From: Deuterostichococcus epilithicus
Lineage: Eukaryota > Chlorophyta > Trebouxiophyceae > Prasiolales > Stichococcaceae
DNA: 64,000 nt
Reading direction: 5' to 3'
Assembly (NCBI GenBank): GCA_033439295.1
Contig: JAVTLE010000001.1
Coordinates: 1,178,001 to 1,242,000, forward strand
In this document: positions 47,599 to 59,052 of the stretch, piece by piece
Layout of the letters: each line of letters begins with the position of its first letter
Position numbering within the stretch: the stretch's first letter is position 1
Made by a program: the position numbers and the translations under genes
The notes under the pieces: model-generated
What the model saw: only the letters and a program-made list of their open reading frames with translations
Told to the model about the DNA's origin: nothing
The model's database searches: none

Positions 47599-50500
47599 AT
47601 GATGCCCGACGGCTCCCAGGGCTTCCGTCCGTACGCGCCCCGCAAGGCCGCCCAGGTGCCCGAAAAGTGCACCGGGCTGCACTATTCCTATCGCACTTGT
47701 GTACAATATGGGATGGTGACGATCTCCGCTGCAGCGGCCCAGGCTGAGCACAACCCCGCCGACACCTGCTCGTGCTCCAGTCATGCCGCGGCGCTCCGCA
47801 AGTGCATGTGGCGCTGCGCGCCTCCGTAGCGCAGTGCTGGCGCCCGACTTGGGCCACCTCATGCTTCCTGCTTTTTGTAGGCCGTGAGCTGCCGTGAAAT
47901 TCCCCATGCATGCTATGCCTGACCGCGCAGGACGGCCGCGAGGGCTCGGTGGGCAACGGCACCGACGACTCCCCGCACGGCGCGACCACTGCGACGCACC
48001 TCAGCCCTAGCATGCTCGGCGGCACAGCCGGCGCTGCGGCGGCGGCAGCAGACAGGGCCGCCGGGCAACAACCCGACACGGCGGCGGCGGCGGCGGGCGC
48101 GGCGGCAGAGTTCGGCGATCGAAACCGCAGCATCAGCTCGGCGCCGCGCGGCGCGCAGGTCATGGCGCAGGGGCTCGGCGGCCAGCAGGGCCAGCGCCAG
48201 GCGCCCCTGCCGGGCCTGAGCCGCTTCACGGCGGGCTTCCCGCCCGGCCCGCAGCAGCAGCTGCTGGCGCAGCTGCCGTGGTTTGCCCAGCTGCAGGTGG
48301 GCGGCATTGTCCATGCTGATCTACAGCTGCTGCCTGTGGTGTTAACACTGCTCGCATGCCGCATGCTCGCTCTGCACACATGCAAACAACCCAGCGGCGC
48401 TACTGCTCACATCATCCGTGTTTGCGCCGCTCTCCCGCCCGCAGAATGCGCAGGCGCAGATCGACGGCGGCGCCCCCAGCGACCAGATGGCGGCGGCCTT
48501 GGCGGCGGCGGCGCCGCGCTTTCGCAGCGGCAGCTTCCAGACAGAGTCGCAGGACCGCATGCCTTCATTCTCGTCGCAGCCGTCCGCGGGCGGCGCCCGC
48601 CCCAAGGTTGGTGTACGCCCTGACAAGTACGAGTCTGTGGCAAGAGGAGTGGGGCTATCGGATGCATCATACCTCATGCAATACCTTGCTCAAGCCTTCC
48701 CGTGGATCGTCGATGGTGATGGAGGCCCCTGGGCAGCTGCCGTGGGTTGACGGTATATGAGGCGCCCCGGCACACAACCCTGCGCAGGCTGATTTACACT
48801 CTCTCCGAGCTCTATTAACCTCTCAAAACAGTTGACTGTGATACCCCCGCAGCGGCGCAGTACGCTGTCACTGTCGGTCGGGGATGTGGACGAGGAGCTG
48901 CTGGACAGTGGTGGCGACCCCGACGGCGGCGGTCGCTATGACTCCATGGGTGCCACCATGGAGGACGCAGGTGGGGCCGCGCTGGGACGCATGACTCGCA
49001 TGCACAAGGCCAACAGCCGGCTCTGTTTGCCGTCGTGGTCATCAGGGGTTGGATGGGTGTCACGCCCAAGGCGGCTCTGGAGGTGCAGCCTTGCCTTGCC
49101 GCAGCGCTGGCGGCGCAGGGCAGCGCGGCGATGATGGCGGCCGCTACCGCGCTGCATGCTGCTCTGCCGTGGGGCTAGGTCGCCCAGAGTCCCCGTGTGT
49201 CCTAAGCGGTCCAGAGTTCCGTTGGTGTATTGCCAAGCCTGCCTGCAGAACTCCGGACCGCTTAGGACAGACAGAGACAATCTAGCCCTATGGCAGAGCA
49301 TCATGTAGCACGGTAGCGTTCTCCATCATCGCTGAGCTGCCCTGCGCCGCCAATGCTGCGGCAAGATATGACTACATCTGCCGGCCCGCACTGTGCACCG
49401 CGAATGCTGCAGCGGCGGCTTCCCCGCTCACGCGCCGGCTGGGTCTGGAGCCCCCACAGCGGTCATTGGAATGTCCTGAACCGTCCAGAGCCCACGTCTT
49501 CTCTGACTCAAGATGCCCTCCCAATGCGCAGAGGAAGGGGAGGAGGAGGATGCGGAGTCGCGCACGCGGCGGCGGCTGGCGCAGAACCGGGAGGCGGCGC
49601 GCAAGTCGCGGCAGCGGCGCAAGCAGTACGTCTCCCGCCTGGAGGCCGAGGCAAGGTTTCACCTGCTGCTCTCGTGGTACCAGCACCTCTCCAAGTGACT
49701 CCTGCCGGATCTGCTGGAGGATCCCTCAGCATCCGAGGCTTCCGGTGGTGCTGCAGGCCGGTGCGTGCGCTGGCAGGCTCACTATGCTAGTGCAGTAGGG
49801 CTGTTTCAACATAGCGCCCGCCGCCGGCCAGCCCACCAATTCAATCACCAAACTATGGGGCTTCTCGAGACCTGATGAACTTTGACCTGCTGGAATGACG
49901 TGTCGATCGCCTGTGCAGGTGCGGCAGCTGCGGCAGCAGGTAGCGCAGGGAGCGGGCGGCAAGGGCGGCGCGGCCGCGACGGCCGCTGGTGCAGCCGCGC
50001 AGGCCGTAGGCCCCCGGGCGGCCTCAGCCGGCGGCCGTGGCTCTATCAACAGCCCCAGCAGAGGCGTCGTCAGGTGCATCCCATAGCTGCTGTGGCTGTT
50101 GCTTCTACATGACTTCCCAAGGGCTGGTCTGGGCGTCCCACCCTTGTTGCTGCGCTAGGTTCATAGAGCTGGCGACCTGATCGCTTGCAGTCGCGAAGCC
50201 TTCAACAAGCCTGCCTCGGCCCCTTCGCAGGAGCCTGTGCCACTGCACATGCTGTGAGTTCTCCGATCCTGCCGGCCCATGCCGTCATGTGCCAACCAGT
50301 GTGCTGGTCCTGGCTCCAGGAGCATTGGCGGGCAGGGCGCACAGTCCGACGGTGGCGCCGGCCGCCGGCCCAGCCTGGCCAGCTCGCCAGGTGAAAGCAG
50401 TGCAACATGGTCAGTCGCCTGGCCGCTGCCGTGCGGCGGCGCCATAGTGACGACTTTCAGCCTTTGGCGAGCTTTGGCTGCTGGAAGCTGCACGACACAC

Positions 50501-52658
50501 ATTCGCTCTCATGCCTGCGTGTGACCCGCCACGCAGGCCTGCACGACGCCTCGCAGACCAACGCCGCACTGGGGGACCTGGGCGCCTCTGGCGGCCACGT
50601 CGAGATCCTGGCGGTGCGTGTAAACTCTCACACTGCGGGATTACTGCGCACGCTCCTCGCGAGCCTTGCGCCGCCCAGCTCCAAGGGAGCAACCCGCGGC
50701 GACGTGAGCCGCGGTTGCCTGCGTGGATTGTTGGGTCCCTCCCCACACGTGCAAGTGCGCAGCAGGTGCGCAGGGCGCGCCGGCGGGGCCGCCCTTGCTG
50801 CCCTCGCCACCCCGACCACCCCTTTTCTCGCACCGGGGCGGCGCAACCTGAACCGTCTCGTGCGCGTCCGGCGCCCCGCAGGCTTTCGCGCGGTGGCGGG
50901 CGGAGCACGCGGCGACGGCGCGGGCCGTGCGGGCTGCGCTGCAGGCGGGGCCGTCGCAGGAGGTGCAGCTGCGGGCGCTCGCGGACGAGGCCCGCAGCCA
51001 GCTGTGGGGCCTCTTCCAGGTGCTCTTTTCGAAGTGTCAATACTATTAATTTTGAGATTGTTTGGGTTTTCAGAAAAAACCCGAAATGCAGGGCCTTTGC
51101 ACAGGCCTGCTCTGACTCCCACTGCAACAGCTCAGCATGCAGGAGGCCTGTGATCCTCACAGGTCGCCGTCTGCTCCACCACATCATCCCCTCCCCCCTG
51201 GCAGGCACCGCATCAATGCCGCGTTTGCTGCTGTGCCCGTTGTCACCCCATCCTCTAAAAATACTCTGCAACCTCAGAGGTATTCTGCAACCTCAAAGAT
51301 ACAACAAGCGGCGGTGCCACATGAGCGGTTGTTCAGTCTTGGAGTCATCTCCCATTTCCGCAGATGAAGCGGGCGGTGGTGTACAGCGAGGGGGTGGGAC
51401 TCATAGCGGGCCTGGCGCACCTGCCTCCGGCGGAGCGCCCCTTTGCATGGCTGGGCGCGGGGCCGCTGCGGCCCTCGGACGCAGCCGCCGGCCTGCTGGC
51501 ACGGCTGCCTGCCGGCGCCGGCTCCCGCCCTGCCATGCAGCTGCAGATTCTCAAGGTGAGAGGGTTTTGTGCGAGGTTTTGAGGGATTTGGGGTTGCGCC
51601 ACGGGTGCGCCTCGCGCCTGCGCTGCGCCTCGAGCCGCCGACCGCAGCCGCAGCCGCACTCACTGAGTTGCAGCAGCCTCTGCTCCCTGTTGATGGCCGC
51701 TGCCCTGCAGCTGCGGTGCGTGACACCGTTTGCCGTCTTGTCAAAACTTCTAATTGTTGCTGTCAGGCGCACCTGCTTGGCTGCTATCAAGGTTGCTGCG
51801 CTTGCGAGCGAACACTGTCAAGGAGATGGGTCCACAGGGAGGCGCCCCTCGCAACCCCGCCTCCTCTCTGCAGCAGCCCGATGATGCGCTGGTGCTCTCC
51901 TGCACAGGAGTCGCTGGCGCAGCAGGAGGCGATGCTGGCGGCGGGCTACGACAGCGTGACGGCGGAGCTGAGGGGGCACGCGGCGCGTGCCGAGGGCGGT
52001 CTAGGCGCTGCACCCTGGTCCTCTCCCGAGGTCCTCGGCCGCCTGGACGCGCTGCGCACGCTGCTGCTGCAGACCGACGGGTGCGCCGTCCCTGCCACCG
52101 ACCCGGTGTTTGGACAGGCATTCAGTGAGAACAGTCGGGATCTGAAACTTGCTTCAGGGATGGGCCTGCGCCCTGCCCACACTTCCAACCCTCGGAGGCC
52201 CGCCGGCCTGGTCCGGCGATGCCCCGGCCAAGGCTTGTGGCAGGCCTGGCCGTTCGCTCCCGGCGCCTCTCGACCGCGGGAACGTCCACGAGGAGGGCAG
52301 AGGGTCCTGGTGCAGCAGTGTGCAGCACCGCGGCAGGATGGTTGCCTGGACAGGAGTTCACTATGCATGTCATCAGTGAATTCGGCACACGCAACACTAA
52401 GCCCAACACTGCCTGCGCAGGCTGTGGCAGCAGTTTCTGGAGGAGACGCAGCGGGTGCTGCCGCTGCCGCAGGCGGCGCAGGCGGCCATCGCCATGGCGG
52501 AGGCTTCCCAGCAGCTGCAGGCGCTCCAGGGGCCCTGGCTGCCGCTCGGCGCGCAGCAGCAGCAGCAGCCGCAGCAGCAGCAGCAACAGCAGCGGCAGCA
52601 GCAGCAGCAGCAGCAGCAGCAGCCGCAGCAGCAGCAGCGGCAGCAGCAGCAGATGTGA
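47599..52658 (+). CDS. bZIP transcription factor with DOG1-like region (TGA type)
   Basis: TGA-type factors bind TGACG-like DNA sites as dimers; the DOG1 region mediates control. Exons in phase: 47599-47655, 47931-48296, 48445-48606, 48853-48970 (disordered, Gln/Ser/Ala-rich, acidic), 49532-49650 and 49919-50073, then exons near 50321, 50539, 50882-51019, 51364-51555, 51909 and about 52421-52658. The basic region is RRRLAQNREAARKSRQRRKQ with YVSRLEAEVRQLRQQV; leucines fall 9 and 16 residues after the key Arg, so the zipper is short. The DOG1-like part has AFARWRAEHAATARAVRAAL, WLGAGPLRPSDAAAGLLARL, LAQQEAMLAAGYDSV, LDALRTLLLQTD and LPLPQAAQAAIAMAE. The protein ends in a long Gln tract. The intron after 49650 uses a GC donor (GCAAGG); this join alone keeps the leucine spacing. 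Confidence 0.93.
49198..49269. repeat. Short perfect-type inverted repeat in a bZIP intron
   Basis: The left arm 49198-49220 (starting TGTCCTAAGCGGTCC) is the reverse complement of the right arm 49248-49269 (ending GGACCGCTTAGGACA) with a single-base difference; the loop is about 27 bases. It lies in the intron between 48970 and 49532 and could be a tiny inverted-repeat element or an RNA hairpin. Confidence 0.8.
51261..51300 (+). repeat. Two tandem 20-base units
   Basis: ATACTCTGCAACCTCAGAGG is followed at once by TATTCTGCAACCTCAAAGAT, 15 of 20 positions the same. It sits in a bZIP intron about 60 bp before an exon acceptor. Confidence 0.6.
52552..52655 (+). repeat. CAG-rich trinucleotide tract (poly-Gln)
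   Basis: About 100 bases of CAG broken by CCG and CGG codons encode the Gln-rich C-terminus of the bZIP protein just before its stop at 52656. Such tracts often vary in length. Confidence 0.95.
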
Positions 52659-54398
52659 ATGCGGCCGCGAGGCAGAGCCCACCGACGAGCAGGCTCGGTC
52701 CCTCGGCTGCGGTGCAAACGATGGCGGCCGCCTTCTGTCGCCTTGGCGGCCGCGGCTCAAGCGGCCGAGCCCTTGCGACTGACTGCGTGAGCGGTGCACA
52801 CGGCTTCACGTGACGCCGCGGCGGCCTCGGCATCTGGCACCTTATGGCCGGTGTTTGCCATAGGGAGCAGCGGGCAATAAATATAAATGGAGTTTTGCTG
52901 GCGGGTTGGCGGGCACCAGAATGCCCAGTGTCATGGCTTCAGGACTTGCCTGCACAGCCTCGCGACAAGTCGGGCGAACAAGACCCGCCGAGCAAGGTCT
53001 ACATGGGATTGTTCGATAACTCTTTGGGAGAGAAAGGGAGTCTGGGTTCGGACTGTGCTGCTATCAGGTGGCAAGTCGCAGCTGATGTTCCACGTACGCA
53101 GGGCTTAGGATGACGGTGATGAGGCACCACCATCATGCAGGCTCCAGGCCTTATTCTGACAGCTGTGACCGAAGTTGGCTGGGAGAGGGCTCCCGCTTAA
53201 TTGAAAATCAGAAAGAGCTCTACATTTCACAGTCAGGCCTGTGATGCCATGTTCACGGCGTTGCTGTGATTTGGCACGGCCGCTGCCGCTTGCAGGAGCT
53301 ATAATGCAGGAATTTTCCGATTGTTGTTACCATCCGCATGAATAGGGACAAAACAAATGCGCATGAGGCCCAGTACTAACATTCAGGCCGGCCCTATAGC
53401 TAATCGGCCATATGTACAGCGTGCCATGCCGCTGCGCGACCTCCTCTGCAATGCGGCACGTAACTTCCTCCGTGAGCCGCAGTAACGGCTCATTGGAGTT
53501 TGTGATGAGCAGGTGGTCCTTGTGAAACCGTTGCATCATCCGGCTGCGGTCGGCACTGACGAGTATAGGCAGCCGAGTACGGCCGCACTCGTCGAGGGAG
53601 AATCAGGGTAGAGGTGTCTGCACCTGCCAAACACATCTCAGACAGGCGCCAACGATTCCTGCTGCTGCTCGACCGTCCGCACCGCACCTGCTGACGCATC
53701 TCACTAACACAGCAGCAGTGGCGTGGTGGCGGTGTGCCGCCGGACTTCCACCTTTGAGCCTGCCCTTCCGCACCGTCACACGCATGGGAACAACCTGGAA
53801 ACGCCAGCTCATTCGAAGGCACAAGTGGAGGACACAGCAGCCGAAACACGATAGTGGCCTCATTGATGGAGAGTGAGGCGGTGAACCATGCAGTGGTGAT
53901 GACCCAGTGGCACAACGCACAGCTGCCCCGACATGGCTGAGAAGAGGAGGCAAGTGTGTCAGACCGTTGCAACAACCACGCAGGCTTCACTAAACACAGG
54001 CTCCAAAAATCAAGTCATGTATAAGCAGCAGGGGCCGGGCGCTGCCGTTCACAAATTTTTGCGGGCAAATAAACCTATTTGCTCAACAGGATTGTGGGAT
54101 CATATCAGAGATAAATATTAGCAATGGAGCCACACGCCAGAATTGGCAGCGAGCTCGGCCACTGGGCACATGTGCGCATGCGCATGACCCGCCGATTGTT
54201 TGCTGCTTCAGTCTTCGTTCCAAACTTCTGCGCTTGGTCGTTGCCTCGCATGGGGCCGCAAGAGCCTGCAGTTGGTCACGGGCGAAATACAAAGGAAAGG
54301 AGATGCGGCCTGCTCGGCAGGCGGGCGACGCAATGCAATGGAAGCTCACAGCCAGACCTGCAGGCCGGACCCAGATGTGCTTGCGAACTCCTCAGATA
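52659..54398. other. Intergenic region between bZIP and the first GPI-like gene
   Basis: The bZIP 3' UTR should lie at the left; an AATAAA-like string occurs near 52877. From about 53600 rightward the sequence belongs to the inverted duplication. One protein-like minus-strand stretch (53396-53565) is listed separately. No other gene is supported. Confidence 0.5.
53396..53565 (-). CDS. Possible exon of an unrecognised gene
   Basis: The minus-strand frame reads LPILVSADRSRMMQRFHKD, LLITNSNEPLLRLTEEVTCR and IAEEVAQRHGTLYIWPIS, with a composition and helical pattern more like real protein than the GC-rich shadows nearby. It meets a stop a little upstream and one downstream (53327), so it would be a single exon or a remnant. 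I recognise no family and cannot place its splice sites. Confidence 0.3.
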
Positions 54399-57300
54399 TC
54401 AAGCCACCAGCGTCAGCAGGGCAGCAGACAGGGCAATGAGCGCTCTGACGGGCGCCGCAGTGCTAGCCTGCGGGACACACAGCGCCGCACTGTTCATATG
54501 AAAGTCAGCGGCAAGGCAAGCGGATGGTTGGCGGGCAGGCATGGCCGCTGCGACGCCTGACCACTGCTGATAGCTGCCAACAGGCTGGGCCTATCTGCCA
54601 ACGGACGGTACTGCGCGCAGTGCCACGCAGGCGGCCTCACTCACCATGCGAGACGCGGCCTGAGGTGCGGGCGCCGGCGTGGGTGTGGCGGTGGCGGTGG
54701 GCGCCGAGGTGGTGTCGTCGTCTGAGCTTGAGCCGTCGCCTGGGACTGAGATGATGCCTATGGTGCCCGCGGGTTCAGGAGTGGGGGCAGCGATTGGGGG
54801 AAATTGAGGAGTGGGGCCATCGGTGAACGGGGCGAGCGTCATCAGCGGGGCGCCTGCATCGGAGGGAGACTCGGCTGGGCTGCGCACGAAGGGTTGGCCA
54901 TTTGTCAGCACACGACCACATGATGTTATGACCTGATGCGTCCGCCCAGCAACACCACCAGCTCGGTCAGCTTCCAACACACACTGATTGCGTTGGCTAT
55001 CCATGAGCCATGGCGGTGATTGTGTCGCAAGTGGCACAGACAACGCAAAGCTGTACACATACAGATTCATCAGGTAGCAAACGAGATATGCACAGCGCTA
55101 AGGCAAGGGCAGAGCCCAGCTGCCCAGCTCAGCATCAAGTGAGGGATGTGATAGCTTGCGCAATGCTACTGCCACGACTGTCATACTACCATACTGGCAT
55201 GAAGTGCACACCTGAAAGTAGCATCAGTGTTGCTGGGCTCCTCCATGTTGGAGGGTGCGGACGCGGGGCTAGCAGGCTCCTCCGCGACACGTGGGGCGGA
55301 GGCCGGGCTATTTGTGCTGTTGCTGCGGGAACCATGCACACACAAAATGGCGAGCCTGAGACATCTAAGTTTTTCCTTGGGGCACATGCACAGCAAAGCA
55401 CATGCACATGCAAAGGCGGCAGCCGCAGCGCCACGCTGCTTTGGGTGCCAACAGTATAATGTGTCCCAGCAGCAGTGCAGGCAGGCTTTGGCAGGCAAAC
55501 CCAGCCACGATGCAACTCGGAAAAAGGTGTAGAGTCAGTCGAGATCACCACAGCGAGTCTGAGTTTGTGGTGGCCCCTCCCCCGATACACCCCCTTTCCA
55601 GGCCCCTCACCTGCTGGAGGATGCGTCGTACGGTATGTCGCAGGCATCGAAGATCAGTCGGCTGCGTTCAAGTGACAACTTGACTTCGGTGAGGAGGAGC
55701 GACATCAATGCGCAACATCTGCAGAGTCACGAGCCAGCACTGGATCATGGATGCGCAGCATCAGGCCGGCGTTAGGGCCACTGAACATCAGGGAGCATCG
55801 TGCGCTGCACTCACTAGACTGAGCCAAACGTGTTGCTGCTGGCGATTGTGTTGATGCAGTCCGGTGACACCTGCAGGCACAATGAAATAATGGTCGGTTC
55901 GACAGCCGACCAAACATTAATGCCAGCTGCAAATGTCAGCGTGGGCGGCGCTGCGACGCCACAAGCCATGCTGGCAAGGACCCCCTGCAGATGCACTCCT
56001 CTATCTTGATGGGTGGTGCACTGCTGCTCACCAAGTCGCGGCTTACAACTGTATGCGACGGCTTCGGAACGTGACATCGCAAATGCGCTCGGAAGTGCGA
56101 AGGTTGTCAGGTGCACAGGCAGAGATGCTGACAGGGGGCACCGCACTCTGTCAGGTAGATTGTGCAGGTGGACAGATATCAGAAGCGCGTCAGCAGCGAC
56201 GCACGTCCTGGAGGGCTGTTGTGCATTGCGCCGGGCAGTCGATGGAGAGGCCAAAGCCGGAGCCCGAACCCGAGTTCGCCTGTGGCACCGCCCGTGGCAT
56301 GAGGGTGGAGCAGTAGCGCGCAAAGTCCAAGCCTGCGTCGATGTTCTCCGACGTCACCAGGCACTCAAAGTCTGCAGAGGCAGGAAACATCATGTCAGCA
56401 GATTGTCGCGCTGGAAACAGGCGTGTCCACAATCTGCAGCTGACAATACCAAGCTGCGATGGCTGATCGGCCAGCACAGGCACAGCGCCACCAGTGCGGT
56501 GCTGTATGCGGAGGGTGCCAGGTATGTGCTAGGTGCGTCAGGGTCGCCGAAGACTGCTGAAGTGATGATATGCGTGCAACATAGCAGCAAGAAAGAACCA
56601 CGATCATGAGCAAATTTTGAGCTAGTGACAGGTCCGCCAAGGCAGGCACCCCGCCTCACCCGACCGGTCAATGATGCCGACGCCGGCAGAGGACGGCGCC
56701 GTCGTTGCCACACTGGACGAGGCGGAGGGCGCCGTGGATGTAGACGAGGAGCCACCAGAAGCAGAATATTCGACGTTGCATGCATCGAAGACAACGCGGC
56801 TGCGGGCACGGGCACACTCTTAGGGTACCTTTGCTGGCGCTGCATGAAGCCCACAGGGACATATCACTGCCTTGCACCGCACGGTTGTGCGACTGATACA
56901 CATCGAGCCCAAACATGCGGGCGCTATGCGTGCGCAGACGCAGTATTATGCTGCATATAGCAACATGGTGGCAGAAGAGCCAGCTGAAGCGTACTAGCTG
57001 GAGCCGAGGGTGTCGCTCGAAGCCAAGTCGTTCCGGCAGCTTTGCGAGAGCTGTGCGCAAGCAGAAACCACACTCAGCAGCGAAGCAGCCGGTCGTGTGC
57101 ATATCTGTACATCCTTTGACCCTTGAATTAGGCTTCGGTCAGTGCTGGACGAAGTGCACTTCGGTGCAGGTCCAGTGATGGCGCACCTCATTAAAGGCAT
57201 CGCCACAGGCGCTGGGGCAGTTGAAGTCGACGTCGGTGCCCGAGGAGGCGGTTATGGAGTTTGCCAGGTTGCTGCAGTCGGTTGCGATTTGTTCCGACGC

Positions 57301-58671
57301 AGCCCGGTTGTCAGGGTCGGCGAGGCAGGCCGCCGCGGCCCCCAGCCCTGCAGAGCAACTGGTACTAAGCATCATGATAGAGCAGCCAACATTCAGAGCT
57401 GCTGGCGAACTCCCAGTGACACACTGTTGCGTGCTGTGCCGCTCATTGCTGCAAGGCTCGCCCGGTAGCTGCTGCGCAGCATGGCGTGCCAGCAGCGCCT
57501 TATGTGTCTGCAGCAGTTCGTCCTCCACATAAGGGGTTGCTCATCCTACACGGCGCCATGATCAAGCTGCATGCGTGCCGAGCGGTGGCACAGAAACCCT
57601 GCCAGCTTAATTGCCCCATTTGCTTTACCTCAATGCATCCCTCAACCAAAAACGAACGACGAGCAGGTTGAACAGCTCGTATGTATGGTCGAAGGCTGTT
57701 GATCACCACCCATTCAACCTTTGAGCGTCTCAAACTCTGAGCAGACAGAGTTGAGTATGTTACTGCAACCCTGCGCGGCAGGCTTGAATACTGTGCAAGG
57801 GGATCGAGGCTGACCCGCAGTCTCTGGTTGATCCAAACCTCCTGTCGAGCCAACAGCGCCCCAGTTCTGCAGTCAAACTTGCTGTCAAGGATGTGCTGCA
57901 CAAGTGCTGAGGTCAGTAGCATTTTGACGTAGTAAGGTTTGCTGCAGCATGAGTGTTGGACGGAAACCAGGTTTCACAGCTGACTCAGCTCGAGTTCTCC
58001 GAAACGGGTACACTTGTACACGACAGGTACGACAAATATTGCTCGTACACATGTACTGCCACCAGGCAAGGGTCATACGCTAGTCGTGCTGTGTAGACGA
58101 GTGTAGGGCTCACAGTCATTGCGCAGCTGATGTGAGGGGATCGACCTCCTTACCCAGGCAAGGCAATTAACCCAGCGCCGGCGCCCGAAGTGCCGTCGTC
58201 ACCTAGCCAGAGACGACTTTGGCAAGTGACAAACCCCTAGCCTGCGTACCGGTGACTGGCAGTCGTCGTCGTTACGCATTCAGATACGCAACCGCCGTCA
58301 AATCGACGCTGCCGAGCTTGGTGTATGTGCAGGGGTTTACTGGCCCCAGCCTCTTTTTGTGCCCCTTCACCCAAACAACTACTTCTGCCAAGCGGCCGCA
58401 GCACAGGAAGACATTGAAACATAGCCATCAAGCAGCTGCGGTCGCGACTGGCGAGCTTCCGGCAGTGTCACTCCACTGATGAGTGAGGACATATTGGCTG
58501 CGCCATGGAGGAGGTGCATGGCACCCTCGCGGAGTGCGTCACTCTGTCCGCATGTTAGTTAAAGCCTGGTGGTCATGCAAGGAGAAATGACTCACCGCTG
58601 CTGGACTGCGCAGCGGCCGCGCCGAGCAGCGTGACCACCAGCACTAGCACCAGCAGCGGTCGGGACGCCAT
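53600..58671 (-). repeat. Left arm of a large inverted duplication
   Basis: This arm matches 59053-64000 in reverse complement: the same gene with the same exon order and introns, and also its 3' flank. For example, sequence near 53890-53990 matches 63700-63785 reversed (CGGCCATGTCGGGCCAGCTG on the right arm), and the stretch near 53680-53780 matches 63905-63985. The left boundary is estimated. Confidence 0.85.
54399..58671 (-). CDS. GPI-anchor-like secreted Cys-rich protein, copy 1
   Basis: I recognise no family. The product looks secreted and anchored at the cell surface: a signal peptide (MASRPLLVLVLVVTLLGAAAAQ), two Cys-rich modules, a Ser/Thr/Pro/Glu-rich stalk and a hydrophobic end (VRALIALSAALLTLVA) like a GPI signal. 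Exon 1 is 58671-58596 and exon 2 57347-57187 (ACLADPDNRAASEQ, DCSNLANSI, FNCPSACGDAFNE). Then come LSQSCRNDLASSDTLGSS (near 57050-56995), RVVFDACNVEYSASGG (near 56803), ECLVTSENIDAGLDFARYCS with IDCPAQC (near 56370-56215), SPDCINTIASSNTFGS (near 55860), RLIFDACDIPYDASSS (near 55650), the stalk with PASAPSNMEEPS, TPEPAGTIGIISVPGDGSSS and a Thr/Pro/Ala-rich run, and the last exon ending at 54399. Intron positions match copy 2. Both copies look intact. Confidence 0.8.
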
Positions 58672-59052
58672 GTTATGTGTGTCAAGCGGCCGTGCAGAAC
58701 GGTCTCAAGCGGCGATCAAAGTTGATCCCGCTGCGATGCTGCTTCTGACATGCTGCAGGGCAACAGCCTGCGAGGCACGATTCATGGTCAAGCCCCCATT
58801 ATCATCGCACGTTCGCACCCCCTCGGTTCCCGGCTAAGTGTGTTGGTGATGAGAGTCCGGCACTCGTCACGACCAGCTATTTAGCCGGGTGCGAGGGTGC
58901 AACAGCTGCAGTGATGATGTGACGATTATGGAAATCTTTGCCGCTTCGGCTTTGCCTACAGCTTACGAACAGCAGCGCCGCACCTGCACGCGAGATCTGC
59001 TGTGACCATCGCTTGACACCGTCCTGCATGTGCGGCACAGCCCTTGACGCAC
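58672..59052. promoter_or_regulatory. Divergent promoter between the two GPI-like genes
   Basis: Only 381 bp separate the two ATGs, at the axis of the inverted duplication. Both promoters must lie here. Related GC strings such as GCACCCCCTCGG and CCGGGTGCGAGGG occur on either side of the centre near 58840, as expected if the axis is an old palindrome. Confidence 0.55.

Noticed and set aside
49198-49269. Intrinsic bacterial-type terminator
   Set aside because: The hairpin has no T-run and lies in an intron of a nuclear gene.
50511-52813. Two very long plus-strand open frames (457 and 414 codons) over the bZIP gene
   Set aside because: They run through clear introns, are rich in Arg/Pro/Ala and lack family resemblance, while the spliced frame shows the bZIP and DOG1-like motifs. 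They are shadows of GC-rich sequence.
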